The position numbers and the translations under genes were made by a program. A stretch of DNA of 53,676 nucleotides, from contig JAHDGF010000003.1 of assembly GCA_020627785.1 (NCBI GenBank), forward strand, positions 1-53,676, in the 5' to 3' direction. The notes beneath the pieces are model-generated. The model was given only the letters and a program-made list of their open reading frames with translations. It did not search any database and was not told the origin of the DNA. Shown in pieces: positions 26,245-35,381 of the stretch (its first letter is position 1; each line of letters starts with the position of its first letter). The stretch is from Saprospiraceae bacterium (GTDB lineage: Bacteria; Bacteroidota; Bacteroidia; Chitinophagales; Saprospiraceae).

Positions 26245-26979
26245 ATGCTTTTTTTATCTTCTTTTGATGCTTACACATGGCAACATTGGATTCCGTTATT
26301 GGTCGCGGTTTTTTTTGGATTTACAATTATTCGATTCAGTAATCGATATTTAACTGAAAGGCAAAAAACTTATGTCGGGACTATCTTAGCGTTAGTTCCA
26401 TTTTGTTGCATCGTATTTAGGATGACTTATTTACTCGTCATTGGGACTTTTGATATTGTTGATGATTTGCCTTTTTACTTATGCAGGTTTATGGCCTTAA
26501 TTTTACCCTTTGTATTTTTTACTAGGAATAGATTTTGGCTAGGGATCTTATATTTTTGGATTTTGGTCGGTACAATAAATGCCAATATTACACCAGATTT
26601 AATTTTTGGATTTCCACATTTTGAATATTTTGTTTACTGGTTTTATCACGCAACATTAGTCATCTGCATCTTCTTTGCAATCTTTGTTTATAAAATTTCA
26701 GTGGGCTGGAGGGATTATAGAAATGCAGTTATCGGAGTTATAATCTTTTCAATTTTTTCCGCTTTCGCAAATGTGGTTTTAAAAGCGAATTATAATTATT
26801 TGAGTTTTAAACCTGAAAATGGTTCGGCCTTAGATTATTTAGGACCATGGCCTTGGTACATACTAAGTGTGTATGGACTAATGTTTATTTTATTTTACTT
26901 AGTACTAATTCCTTTTTTAAGGAAAGAAAAGAACACTAGTTATTCGGAACACAAGGAGCAATCACCGCTTCAAAGCTAG
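26245..26979 (+). CDS. YwaF/TIGR02206-family integral membrane protein
   Basis: 244 residues with about six to seven transmembrane helices across the whole length. The pattern LPFYLCRFMALILPF, then HATLVICIFF and KANYNYLSFKP, resembles TIGR02206 (Bacillus YwaF; distantly related to TMEM164). The molecular function of bacterial members is not established. Gene position tells little: it diverges from the YHYH operon and converges on the choice-of-anchor-B gene, overlapping it by 44 bases at the 3' ends. It carries a CGCTTTCGCAAA motif at 26760-26771. Confidence 0.75.
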   Translation: MLFLSSFDAYTWQHWIPLLVAVFFGFTIIRFSNRYLTERQKTYVGTILALVPFCCIVFRMTYLLVIGTFDIVDDLPFYLCRFMALILPFVFFTRNRFWLGILYFWILVGTINANITPDLIFGFPHFEYFVYWFYHATLVICIFFAIFVYKISVGWRDYRNAVIGVIIFSIFSAFANVVLKANYNYLSFKPENGSALDYLGPWPWYILSVYGLMFILFYLVLIPFLRKEKNTSYSEHKEQSPLQS

Positions 26980-28246
26980 TAACCGTCCCTCTAACTTCAA
27001 ATCCAATTTCTAAATTGATACTCATTTCTGCCTGATAAATCGTATGGTAAAAAGGATCATCAATGACTGAAGAAGTTAAATGGTTAGATGCAGAATAGGT
27101 TCCTCCTGGTACGGCAGTATTTATATCTACTTCTGGAGTACATGTATCTGCAATGGTCCAATCTAGTTGCATGGTATTTAAACCATGAGTTATATCTGAT
27201 GCTAATATGCATCCAGAGGGTAGGAAAGGGTAAACACCCCAGGTACCTTCAAAGCCAGAATAGTTGGTTCCATTTTCAGGGTATATATCATTGTAGGCAG
27301 CTATGACAGGAGCATTTCGAGTGGAAATATCATAGACCTTTACCCCATCTTCATAATGGGACATGTATAAGTAATCATTTACCACAAACAAATTATGTGC
27401 AATCAATCCCGAACCAGCAGATAGTGGATCCCATATTTGACTATGGATTGAAATATCATTGTTTGGATCATTCAAGTTGGCAAGATCAATCACATTTATC
27501 GTATGATTGGCTTTTTCTTCTATTAGATACCCCCATTCTTGTTCTGCATCATTCCAGTGAGCGTGAGCACCATCCATTCCACCTAAAGATTCAATCAAAG
27601 TAATGTTGGCCGGATCTGTGGCATCGTATACCCTTAATTCATCTCCAGTAAAGAATGAGCCCCAAATGGTATCATTTTTTACATTTAAATCATGTAAATA
27701 TCCGCCACCTAAAGCACCTTTATAAAGTAAGGTTGGACTAGTAGGATTTGAAATGTCAAGGATAACTAAATCATCTTTTCCTGGTCCTGGCTTGTAAACA
27801 TCACAAGCATAGAGCCTATCGCTACTTTCATCTATATAGATATTATGTGCTCTAGTAAACCATGTTGTAATACCTGAAACATAGGTAATATTGCCAGCAG
27901 GTAATGCTGTCATGTCATAGATTCTTAAACCATCAACACATCCACCTCCGTCGCAGACAGCATAGGCATAGTCTTGATAGACCTTAAAGTCTCTCCAAAT
28001 CTGTGTATAACTATTGTGTTGGAACTTGAGTACAGGATTACTGCATTCTGTTACATCAATAAAATAAATTGAATCTTCAGTACCTGTAATGGCATATTCA
28101 TTGCCATCTTCATCTACGTAACCCCATATGTCACTCCATTCATCGGTTGTCCAATCAAAGTCTCCCAATTGTTGCATGTTCAAAATAGATTGAGCATTCA
28201 GGGAGAATTGAAAGAGGACTACAATAAGAATAAATAGATTTCTCAT
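26936..28246 (-). CDS. Choice-of-anchor B family secreted protein
   Basis: 436 residues with a signal peptide (about 1-18). The body is a run of LVIVD-type beta-propeller blades, for example DSIYFIDVTECSNPVLKF, DGLRIYDMTALPAGN, DDLVILDISNPTSPTLLY and DGVKVYDISTRNAP. The family shows varied anchors (LPXTG-like, T9SS or none); here the C-terminus has no obvious sorting domain. Such proteins are exported and of unknown function. The 3' end overlaps the convergent YwaF-like gene by 44 bases, which is tight and might affect both transcripts. Confidence 0.85.
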   Translation of the reverse strand: MRNLFILIVVLFQFSLNAQSILNMQQLGDFDWTTDEWSDIWGYVDEDGNEYAITGTEDSIYFIDVTECSNPVLKFQHNSYTQIWRDFKVYQDYAYAVCDGGGCVDGLRIYDMTALPAGNITYVSGITTWFTRAHNIYIDESSDRLYACDVYKPGPGKDDLVILDISNPTSPTLLYKGALGGGYLHDLNVKNDTIWGSFFTGDELRVYDATDPANITLIESLGGMDGAHAHWNDAEQEWGYLIEEKANHTINVIDLANLNDPNNDISIHSQIWDPLSAGSGLIAHNLFVVNDYLYMSHYEDGVKVYDISTRNAPVIAAYNDIYPENGTNYSGFEGTWGVYPFLPSGCILASDITHGLNTMQLDWTIADTCTPEVDINTAVPGGTYSASNHLTSSVIDDPFYHTIYQAEMSINLEIGFEVRGTVTSFEAVIAPCVPNN

Positions 28247-28268
28247 GAGATATGCGTTAAATGCAGTA

Positions 28269-28276
28269 CAAAGTTA
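28269..28276 (-). promoter_or_regulatory. -7 box TAACTTTG for choice-of-anchor-B gene
   Basis: Minus-strand TAACTTTG, an exact TAnnTTTG match, 22 bases before ATG 28246. It abuts a hairpin that terminates the upstream transporter gene. Confidence 0.45.
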
Positions 28277-28312
28277 AAGAATAAACCGCAAATGTTATGC
28301 GGCTTATTCTTT
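28276..28312 (-). terminator. Terminator-like hairpin after POT transporter
   Basis: AAAGAATAA-A-CCGCA pairs with TGCGG-C-TTATTCTTT around a 7-base loop, with one mismatch. It lies 14 bases past the stop of the transporter gene. The poly-T tail is moderate. Confidence 0.65.
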
Positions 28313-28325
28313 ATCCAAGTGTCTT

Positions 28326-30113
28326 TTAGTCGATACCATGCATCATTTTAGCCAATTTAGGCTTCAATAAGATCAGAATTACTGCAGCTGATGCTGGAAT
28401 AATTGTAAAAATCAAGAAAAATGCAGTCATACTATTGTTTTCTACAATGGTATCAATATAACTACCAGTCATACCTCCAGCCCAGTTGGCGAGGAAGTTT
28501 GAAAGGAAAAATACTCCGAACATAATTCCAATTAATCTTAGTGGAGCAAGTTTACTGATGTAAGAAAGTCCAACTGGTGATAAACAAAGTTCACCTAAAG
28601 TATGGAATAAATAAGCCAGGATTAGCCACACCATACTGACAGATGCTGTTTTCGCACCCTGAGGAATGCCGTAACTTCCAAAAGCCAATAATCCAAAACC
28701 GAAAGCTAAGAGAAGAAGACCCATAGCAAACTTGATTGGTCCAGACTTGATGATTTTCATATCCCAGAACTTAGAGAACAATGGTGCTAAGGCTATAATA
28801 AAAAATGAATTCAAGATTCCAAACCAAGAAGCTTTCACTTCTGTAATGTTAGGGTCAAGAGTAACACCAAATTTTTCAGCAAGTCCACCGAAGTATCCCC
28901 ATTCAAATCCGAGCATTATGATAACAATGATCCAGATTACTAAAAAGGCTAAGGATAAAATGATGTTAGCAGTTGAAATTTTTCCAAAGGTCTGACCGAC
29001 TAATTTTCCAAGTACCCAAGTGATTACAATCATTGGAACTATGGTTAAGAGGGTATTTACAGTATTAAATACACTGGCTTGTCCTCCTTCCAGCGTACGA
29101 TCAGTGTAGTCAGCGGCAAATATTGTCATTGAACCACCAGCTTGCTCAAAAGCCCACCAGAAGAAAACGGTAAAGAAGGTTAATATTACTATCACCCAAA
29201 CTCTATCTTTTTCAATTTTCGTGAGCGTCGGGTCTGTGATTATATATCCGATGATACCAACAAAGGCAGCAAGAATAAGTGCTGACATCATTATTTTATT
29301 GAAGTAAGCCAAGGCATTAAATGAAGCCACGGAATCATCAAAAACAACAAATCTATTTAGGGTAAATATGGCAATTGCGACGATTGCAGATAAACCTACC
29401 CATTTAAATAATCTTGCTTTAGAATTTTCATTTGACTGATTTTTCACTTTGATTTGTTCAGCACTTAAATCAGCCATTGTATCTTTTTCCGGCGCAAGTC
29501 CAATGGGACCAAACAATGATCCGGATAACCAAAATTGAATCGCACCAGCAATCATAAAGACCATGGCGAGTCCAAATCCGTAGTGCCATCCAACAGTTTC
29601 ACCAATGTATCCACACAATAAGATTCCTAGGAATGCACCAGCATTTATACCCATATAGAATATGGTATAAGCTGCATCTTTTTTGTCTTGGTCGTCATAT
29701 AATTGACCAACAATAGAGGAAATATTTGGCTTAAAAAGCCCATTTCCAAGAATCAATGCTGTTAATCCAATAAAGAAAAATGTTGGACTTTGGAGAGCCA
29801 TACATAAATGGCCAAAAGCCATTACAAAGGCTCCTATAATTACTGCTTTTCGGTATCCAAGTAATTGATCCGCTAGCATTCCTCCAAATAGAGGGGTGAA
29901 ATAAACCAAACCAGTATACAAGGCATATAGTTGTAAGGCATTGTCTCGTTCCCAACCATAACCACCATCAGTTATTGAGGCTACAAGAAAGAGTACTAAT
30001 AACGCTCTCATTCCGTAATAGGAAAATCTTTCCCACATCTCGGTAAAAAATAACACAAAGAGACCGGAGGGGTGATTTAGTACGGTCCCTTGACTTTTAA
30101 TATCAAAGCTCAT
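28326..30113 (-). CDS. POT/PTR2-family proton-coupled peptide transporter
   Basis: 595 residues from ATG 30113; a GTG at 30116 directly precedes it. This is a major-facilitator transporter with the POT signatures ExxERF (residues 25-30, TEMWERFSYYG) and FYMGINAGAFLG (PTR2 motif 2). About 14 transmembrane helices are visible. POT transporters import di- and tripeptides with protons; ExxER is needed for proton coupling. It would take up the products of the S46, M1 and S37 peptidases encoded in this window (inference). Flanked by terminators on both sides, it is a single-gene unit. Confidence 0.93.
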   Translation of the reverse strand: MSFDIKSQGTVLNHPSGLFVLFFTEMWERFSYYGMRALLVLFLVASITDGGYGWERDNALQLYALYTGLVYFTPLFGGMLADQLLGYRKAVIIGAFVMAFGHLCMALQSPTFFFIGLTALILGNGLFKPNISSIVGQLYDDQDKKDAAYTIFYMGINAGAFLGILLCGYIGETVGWHYGFGLAMVFMIAGAIQFWLSGSLFGPIGLAPEKDTMADLSAEQIKVKNQSNENSKARLFKWVGLSAIVAIAIFTLNRFVVFDDSVASFNALAYFNKIMMSALILAAFVGIIGYIITDPTLTKIEKDRVWVIVILTFFTVFFWWAFEQAGGSMTIFAADYTDRTLEGGQASVFNTVNTLLTIVPMIVITWVLGKLVGQTFGKISTANIILSLAFLVIWIIVIIMLGFEWGYFGGLAEKFGVTLDPNITEVKASWFGILNSFFIIALAPLFSKFWDMKIIKSGPIKFAMGLLLLAFGFGLLAFGSYGIPQGAKTASVSMVWLILAYLFHTLGELCLSPVGLSYISKLAPLRLIGIMFGVFFLSNFLANWAGGMTGSYIDTIVENNSMTAFFLIFTIIPASAAVILILLKPKLAKMMHGID

Positions 30114-30270
30114 CACTTAATTTTTAATTCACAGTAAATTAAAAATTTGCTAGGAGAACGAGGAGTATAAATGTGAATTAATCTGCTTTATGATAAGGAT
30201 TTAAGAAATAAATAAGAGAATCAATCAATGGAGAAGATTATTTATAGATTTCTTGAGTACATAAATAAAA

Positions 30271-30297
30271 AAAAGCAGCCATTGGGGGGCTGCTTAG
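30271..30297 (-). terminator. Intrinsic terminator of TPR gene
   Basis: Minus-strand stem AAGCAGCC/GGCTGCTT with a 7-base loop, followed by a run of T, 31 bases past the stop of the TPR gene. Confidence 0.85.
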
Positions 30298-30328
30298 TTT
30301 GAGTTGAATTGAGTTTTGCCAAATCGTC

Positions 30329-31741
30329 TTACTGGCCTTGTGTTTCTCGTTTATAGTAATCTATCATAGCCACTATGTTTTTATCCAAAGCCAATTCAGG
30401 CTCTATGTCAAATAAAATTTTGTGGGTATGAAATTCTTCTTTTAATGCTTCTTCTAAAGTACTAGTTGCACTTTCTTCATTATTTAAAAGTAGAGCTGCC
30501 GCTTTACAATATAAAATATCAGCTCCAAATGTAAAGTCTTCTGCCTTTTCTAATAATTGTAAGGCCAATTTCTTTTCACCTGTTTTAATAAGAAAAGTAG
30601 CATATTTAGCCCAATAGTGACTTTCTTCAGGTGCAATGGTAGTTGCTTTTCTGTAAAAGAAGTCAGCCTTTTCATAACTACCTAAAGTATAATACGCTTC
30701 AGCCAGTTCTAAAAAATACTCTTCTGTATTTTCTTCAATGGCAATCGCCTTGTGAAAAGACTTAATGGCATTATTCCAATTTTTCTCTAATGAATAACAT
30801 ACTCCCAATTTAAAGTATACCTCATCATTATATGGATCGTATTTTAATGCTTTGTATAGATTGTATTTAGCTGCAGATAAGTTACCCAGTTCTCTATGAC
30901 AATCTGCTATATTTAGAAGTATATCCTCGTCTACTCCAAATAGGTTAATTGCTTCATTATAAATGCTTAACGCTTTAGAGAATTTTTTAACTTGAAGACA
31001 CAATTCCGCACACTCGAAATAGGCGTTTTGAAAATCCTCTTTTATTATGAACGCATATTCTAAAGCAAAAATGGCTTTGTCATATTCCCCTACACACGAA
31101 TATGCTTCACCAAGATTATACCATGCCATATAAGAATATGGTGTTTCATCAAGGATGGCATTTAAGAAACTTATGGCTCCGAAATAGTTCTTTGAAAATT
31201 CAATTGAAAACCAAAATCTATCCAACGCTTCTTGATTTGCTGGATCTAGAATAATCGCGTCTTTAAGAACCTCATACATTGCATGGTAATCCTGATTCAC
31301 TTCATGAATGTAAGATTCAGAAATAAGAACTTCTGCTCTATCTGATTCAGAAACATATGAGGTAAGATTATTGAGGATATTAAGTGCATCCTCAACTTTA
31401 CCTAAGTATGCATAAATCTTAATTTTAATCAACTTAATTTCAAGCTCGAAAGGAGCAATCTTCTCAGCAATGTTTAGTACTTGAATACACTCTTTGGGTT
31501 TATTCATTCTACTAAGCAGTTTTGCTTTGCAGATATAAAATTCTGCTCTGTAGTTGAATTGTGATATGGCAATGTCTACAACAGAGATTGCTTTATCATA
31601 TTGATTCTCGTCTTGATAATAATCTATAATGTCAAGAAATGATTTTTCAGATAGGTAGATATTTTCTCCGGCTGAACTCATCTCTTCAAAATCTGACACC
31701 ATATTTAATATCTCCAGATTACATTTTGTTTTTTGTTCCAT
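30329..31741 (-). CDS. Cytoplasmic TPR-repeat protein
   Basis: 470 residues, with no signal peptide. It is almost entirely tetratricopeptide repeats, about 11-12 copies, with the spacing W...G/A.Y...A...P, for example PYSYMAWYNLGEAYSCVGEY, DPYNDEVYFKLGVCYSLEKN and NTEEYFLELAEAYYTLGSY. TPR proteins scaffold protein complexes; the partner is unknown. It is a single gene with its own terminator. The 329 bases upstream, to the Spy-like gene, contain no other confident gene. Confidence 0.88.
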   Translation of the reverse strand: MEQKTKCNLEILNMVSDFEEMSSAGENIYLSEKSFLDIIDYYQDENQYDKAISVVDIAISQFNYRAEFYICKAKLLSRMNKPKECIQVLNIAEKIAPFELEIKLIKIKIYAYLGKVEDALNILNNLTSYVSESDRAEVLISESYIHEVNQDYHAMYEVLKDAIILDPANQEALDRFWFSIEFSKNYFGAISFLNAILDETPYSYMAWYNLGEAYSCVGEYDKAIFALEYAFIIKEDFQNAYFECAELCLQVKKFSKALSIYNEAINLFGVDEDILLNIADCHRELGNLSAAKYNLYKALKYDPYNDEVYFKLGVCYSLEKNWNNAIKSFHKAIAIEENTEEYFLELAEAYYTLGSYEKADFFYRKATTIAPEESHYWAKYATFLIKTGEKKLALQLLEKAEDFTFGADILYCKAAALLLNNEESATSTLEEALKEEFHTHKILFDIEPELALDKNIVAMIDYYKRETQGQ

Positions 31742-32044
31742 CTAGTTTACTGTCCTAGGTTTCAGGGATTAACTTGACGTAAATATAACATTATTGAATA
31801 CAAAGGGTATTTCTTCATTTATTTTTTTTGGCCCTTTATAAATGGTGTGTGTGGCAGATATCTAAAGCTAAAAACTAGGCGATGTTGTGAAAGTTTTGAT
31901 ATTAAAATTTCTTCTCTTTCTAACTTACTATAAATCATTAACTAACATATTTCTTATAGCAAAAGTTACCATGCGTTTTCTTAAAATAATAGAACCCATG
32001 AAAGGAATTTAAATTTATGAAACACCAAAATTTGGTTAAAAAAT
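31742..32044. other. Intergenic region without a confident gene
   Basis: Very AT-rich. Two minute plus-strand frames occur just before the terminator (ATG 31971, 13 codons; ATG 32017, 9 codons), but neither has family support. A near-consensus -7 box (TATATTTA) for the TPR gene lies on the minus strand near 31780. No RNA gene is recognised. Confidence 0.35.
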
Positions 32045-32067
32045 AAAAGCGCTCATGGAGCGCTTTT
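32045..32067. terminator. Intrinsic terminator hairpin
   Basis: AAAAGCGCTC pairs with GAGCGCTTTT around a 3-base loop. It has T runs on both strands and lies 4 bases past the stop of the Spy-like gene on the minus strand. Confidence 0.85.
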
Positions 32068-32070
32068 TGT

Positions 32071-32526
32071 CTATTTATTGGTTTTGTTCCTTTTATGTTT
32101 CAGTCGTTTTTCTATATTTTGAATGATTTCAGTTTTAAATCTTTTTTCTAATCTGATAAGTTGGACCACTTTCTTGGATGGTAATACTTCTTTAAATTTA
32201 GATAGATATTCTTTCTGTATGTCAAGTTCTTTTTCTTTTGTGCTAATCATCTGTTCTAAATATAGATCCGCATCACTTTCCGTGAATTCTGACATATCTT
32301 TCTTTGAACTTTTTTCTTTTTTCAAAGCTCTCAACGCATTGTTATATTCGTTATAAACTGGCCAAAATTGTTGAGCTTCTTCTACACTTAGGTCTAGCCT
32401 TGTTGAAATGTATGCAATTTTTTGAGCTTGAATACGCTCCGTTTTATTCGCTCTGTTTTCCTCTGATTGTTGTGAATACATCAACATTTGCGAAAGCATT
32501 AAAATGCAAATAATAATAGTTCTCAT
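32071..32526 (-). CDS. Spy/CpxP-like periplasmic helical protein
   Basis: 151 residues: a signal peptide (about 1-18) then an all-helical, charged body. LDLSVEEAQQFWPVYNEYNN resembles the LTxxQ-containing Spy/CpxP family and the Bacteroidota proteins named sensor of ECF-type sigma factor. It sits 10 bases after the anti-sigma gene, third in an ECF operon, so it probably senses envelope protein stress or acts as a chaperone there. The body ends in a basic tail (KRLKHKRNKTNK). Confidence 0.78.
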   Translation of the reverse strand: MRTIIICILMLSQMLMYSQQSEENRANKTERIQAQKIAYISTRLDLSVEEAQQFWPVYNEYNNALRALKKEKSSKKDMSEFTESDADLYLEQMISTKEKELDIQKEYLSKFKEVLPSKKVVQLIRLEKRFKTEIIQNIEKRLKHKRNKTNK

Positions 32527-32536
32527 GTTTATGTGT

Positions 32537-33037
32537 TTATTGTAAATTATTAAGGTCTTCTAATTCAGATTCTTGAATTAGATATTCAATTAATTCTTCA
32601 TTATTTATACCATCAAGAATAATTTCATCTTCTGTATAGGCCATTAGATTGATCAGTTCTATTTCATCCACATCGAACATTGTAGGGTCATTAAGAAAGT
32701 CTACTTCAGTAATTCCTTGATTTAAAATTGGTTCGATAAGAGGTTCATCTACTTTAAATAAAACTCCAACACCAATGATTATTACACCGATGGCCACTTT
32801 AGAGATCAATTGAGTTAATGGTCTCAACTTAGACTTGTTCAAACTTGGTACTTCAAATTCTAGAAAGTAATTTTTTGGAATTGTGAAGTCTTTATTTTTA
32901 TCGATAGAGTTTAAAAGGGGATAATCTGAAATTTCAAATTGCTCTTCATTCTCCAACTTATTAAACAAATCATGATTCATTTTGCTGAAATAGTCCTTCG
33001 GAATTTTTTCTTTATTTGAATTAGGTGGTAAAGACAT
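32537..33037 (-). CDS. Putative anti-sigma factor, single-pass membrane protein
   Basis: 166 residues. There is one transmembrane helix (about 83-103, VAIGVIIIGVGVLF). The cytoplasmic N-terminus is short, and the periplasmic C-terminus is acidic. No zinc-binding HxxxCxxC motif of the ZAS type is visible, so it is named by position only: it overlaps the ECF sigma gene by 17 bases and precedes a Spy-like gene. An N-terminal motif (IPKDYFSKMN and IPKNYFLEFE) appears twice and may contact the sigma factor (inference). Confidence 0.7.
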   Translation of the reverse strand: MSLPPNSNKEKIPKDYFSKMNHDLFNKLENEEQFEISDYPLLNSIDKNKDFTIPKNYFLEFEVPSLNKSKLRPLTQLISKVAIGVIIIGVGVLFKVDEPLIEPILNQGITEVDFLNDPTMFDVDEIELINLMAYTEDEIILDGINNEELIEYLIQESELEDLNNLQ

Positions 33038-33566
33038 CGATTTCTTTTAGGTAGTTTTCAATTTTTTTAACAGCATGATGATAGGAAGCTTTTAAGCCAC
33101 CAATAGATGTATCAACTATTTCAGAAATTTTTTGATAGCTAAGTTCATCATAGTACCTCATGATGAATACTTGTTTTTGTTTTAATGGCAGTGTTTCAAT
33201 TGCGCGCTTTAAATGTACTTGAATCTGGTCACTAGTAAAATAAGGGTCTTCTTTGATTCCATTTAGTTGATCTAAATTGCTAATAATGTTTGCTTTATTT
33301 TTTCGTAAAAAAGTCAAACATTCATTGGTTGCAATCCGATATATCCAAGTGTAAATTTTAGAGTCACCTCTAAAGGAATGAATGCTTTTATAAACTTTCA
33401 CAAAAACATTCTGTAGCAGATCATTAGAATCTTCATGAGAGTGGACCATCCGGCGGATATGCCAGTATAAAGGTTCTTGATACTTATTTACTAAAGCCCT
33501 AAAGCCTTGCTCAAAAAGTGCCGTATTCTTTATCTGAAGTAATAATTCTGAATCTGTTAATTCCAT
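33021..33566 (-). CDS. ECF RNA polymerase sigma factor
   Basis: 181 residues, usual for ECF sigmas. Region 2 contains ALVNKYQEPLYWHIRRMVHSHEDSNDLLQNVFVKVYKSI, with the DLLQNVF -10-binding helix, and YTWIYRIATNECLTFLR. Region 4 contains LPLKQKQVFIMRYYDELSYQKISEIVDTSIGGLKASYHHAVKKIE, the -35-binding helix-turn-helix. It overlaps the anti-sigma gene, forming an autoregulated unit with the Spy-like gene, probably for envelope stress. The divergent promoter region to the acyltransferase is 85 bases. Confidence 0.95.
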   Translation of the reverse strand: MELTDSELLLQIKNTALFEQGFRALVNKYQEPLYWHIRRMVHSHEDSNDLLQNVFVKVYKSIHSFRGDSKIYTWIYRIATNECLTFLRKNKANIISNLDQLNGIKEDPYFTSDQIQVHLKRAIETLPLKQKQVFIMRYYDELSYQKISEIVDTSIGGLKASYHHAVKKIENYLKEIDVFTT

Positions 33567-33618
33567 ATATTAGCTTTTTGACGAATCAAAGTTCCATAGG
33601 TTTAATAACGACTAAAGA

Positions 33619-33626
33619 TAAATTTG
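33619..33626 (+). promoter_or_regulatory. -7 box TAAATTTG for acyltransferase/holA
   Basis: Exact TAnnTTTG match followed by CA, 26 bases before ATG 33652. No clear -33 TTTG was found. Confidence 0.5.
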
Positions 33627-33651
33627 CATTTTTGCGGCTTAGAATTTTAAA

Positions 33652-34206
33652 ATGACTTCAATTTTATCAAAATTCATTCTCAAGCTACTCGGTTTTAAAA
33701 TAACTGGAGAATATCCAGAATTGCCAAAACAGAAGGTAGTGATTGCAGTACCACATACTTCTTATTGGGATTTTCCCATTGGGATACTTGTTCGTAGTGC
33801 CATGAAAATTAATGTCAAGTATGTGGGCAAAGCTTCACTCTTTAAACCGCCTTTGGGATATATCATGCGATATTTAGGAGGTATTCCTGTTGATAGATCA
33901 AAGAGTAATAATTTTGTAGATGCAGTAGTTAATGCTTACAAAGAGAGACCGGACCTAACTGTTTTATTTGCTCCAGAAGGTACTCGTCGTAAAGTAGAAA
34001 AACTTAAAACAGGTTTTTATTACGTTGCAAAACAAGCTGGAATTCCAATTCTTCCTGTAGTCTGGGACATCGCCAATAAGGATATACGTTGGTTGCCGAT
34101 GTTTTACCCTGGTGAAAATCCTGAAAGTGATTTAGTGGAGATTATAAAATTATTCGATGGTGTAGAGGGGTACATTCCTGCTAATAGTATTGGATATGGC
34201 AAGTAG
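33652..34206 (+). CDS. 1-acylglycerol-3-phosphate-type acyltransferase
   Basis: 184 residues, short for PlsC but with the essential motifs: HTSYWD (His35, Asp40; HxxxxD) and FAPEGTRRK (motif III). LGGIPVDRS is motif II. Such enzymes acylate lysophosphatidic acid or related acceptors in phospholipid synthesis. Length and lack of a membrane anchor suggest a soluble, small PlsC variant. Its stop overlaps the start of holA by 11 bases, so the two are translated together although functionally unrelated. Confidence 0.88.
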   Translation: MTSILSKFILKLLGFKITGEYPELPKQKVVIAVPHTSYWDFPIGILVRSAMKINVKYVGKASLFKPPLGYIMRYLGGIPVDRSKSNNFVDAVVNAYKERPDLTVLFAPEGTRRKVEKLKTGFYYVAKQAGIPILPVVWDIANKDIRWLPMFYPGENPESDLVEIIKLFDGVEGYIPANSIGYGK

Positions 34207-35200
34207 CTATCAATCTATTTTGTCGGATTGGAAGAAGAATAGCTTTGCTCCAATCTATCTTTTATATGGTGAGGAAGAATATTTTATTGATGACTTAATA
34301 AAATATGCAGAACACAATATTCTAGATGAAAGTGAAAAAGCTTTTAACCAAATTACTTTATACGGTAAAGAAATTGGATATAAAAACATTTTAGACAACG
34401 CATATCAATTCCCAATGATGGCTTCTCGGAGGCTTGTTATTGTTAAGGAGTTGCAAGAGATGAGAGATATAGATGGTCTTGAGGTTTATTTTGAAAAGCC
34501 ATCAGAGCAGACCATTTTAATTCTTGCCCACAAGCACAAGAAATTTGATGGTAGAAAGAAGATCTGGAAAACTGCGGTAAAAAATTCTGTTGCCTTTGAG
34601 TCTAAAAAAATTTATGAGAATAAGATTCCGCCATTTATTTCTAAGCAATTTGGGGAGAAAGGATTTAATATAAATCCTCGAGCGGCTCAGATGATGGGTA
34701 CTTATTTAGGAAATGATCTTTCTAAGATCATGAATGAAATAAATAAGTTAGTTATAAGTAAGGCTGGCGCAAAGGAAATTACCCAAGACGATATTCATGA
34801 TCAAATAGGTATAAGTAAGGATTATAATGTATTTGAATTAATGAATGCTCTAGGTAAGAAAGACGAACTTCATTCATATAGGATAGCTAATTATTTTGGT
34901 GACAATCCTAAGAAGGTAAATATTGTTCCGATTCTTGGAGCCTTGATTGGATTTTATCAAAAGGTATCTGTAACAAAAGAAAATTTAAACCTATCTCCAT
35001 CGGATCTTGCAAAGAAGGTTGGGGTATCTCCTTATTTTCTAAATCAGTATACGGAGGCCGCTAGAAATTATTCAGCAGGCCAGTTAAGGAAAGCCTTCAA
35101 AGTTTTATATAATGTAGATCTTAAAAGTAAAGGAATAGGCAGTGTAGGTACTCCCCAAAAGGAATTGTTGAGAGAATTAATTTTTGGATTAATTACATAA
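34196..35200 (+). CDS. holA: DNA polymerase III subunit delta
   Basis: 334 residues from ATG 34196. A TTG at 34190 is in frame but ATG MASSYQS is preferred and overlaps the upstream stop. The delta subunit loads the sliding clamp. Blocks APIYLLYGEEEYFIDDLI (N-terminal), TILILAHKHKKFDGRKKIWKTA and the C-terminal LKSKGIGSVGTPQKELLRELI match the family. Its other partners (dnaX, holB) are elsewhere. The overlapping arrangement with an acyltransferase is likely a local operon. Confidence 0.93.
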   Translation: MASSYQSILSDWKKNSFAPIYLLYGEEEYFIDDLIKYAEHNILDESEKAFNQITLYGKEIGYKNILDNAYQFPMMASRRLVIVKELQEMRDIDGLEVYFEKPSEQTILILAHKHKKFDGRKKIWKTAVKNSVAFESKKIYENKIPPFISKQFGEKGFNINPRAAQMMGTYLGNDLSKIMNEINKLVISKAGAKEITQDDIHDQIGISKDYNVFELMNALGKKDELHSYRIANYFGDNPKKVNIVPILGALIGFYQKVSVTKENLNLSPSDLAKKVGVSPYFLNQYTEAARNYSAGQLRKAFKVLYNVDLKSKGIGSVGTPQKELLRELIFGLIT

Positions 35201-35242
35201 AAAAAACCCATTCCTCAGTTAAGTGGAACAGGTTAATTTTTT
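35201..35242 (+). terminator. Imperfect terminator hairpin after holA
   Basis: AACC and TTCC pair with GGAA and GGTT around two mismatches and a 10-base loop, followed by TTAATTTTTTT. It lies just after the holA stop. The stem is weak, so the call is tentative. Confidence 0.4.
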
Positions 35243-35365
35243 TGAATAATTTTCAACACCCTTTGATTATAAGACAGGAAAATAAGCTCATTCCCCTATG
35301 TCAACATTAAAAAACTTTCATATATAATTTCTAAGATATATAATCACTTGGTTTTTAATATCTTC

Positions 35366-35373
35366 TACCTTTG
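35366..35373 (+). promoter_or_regulatory. -7 box TACCTTTG for second AraC regulator
   Basis: Exact TAnnTTTG, with TTG at 35348-35350, 15 bases upstream (shorter than the usual about 19-21). A start of transcription about 7 bases past the box would fall only about 2 bases before ATG 35382, giving a nearly leaderless message. Confidence 0.5.
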
Positions 35374-35381
35374 GACTACCA

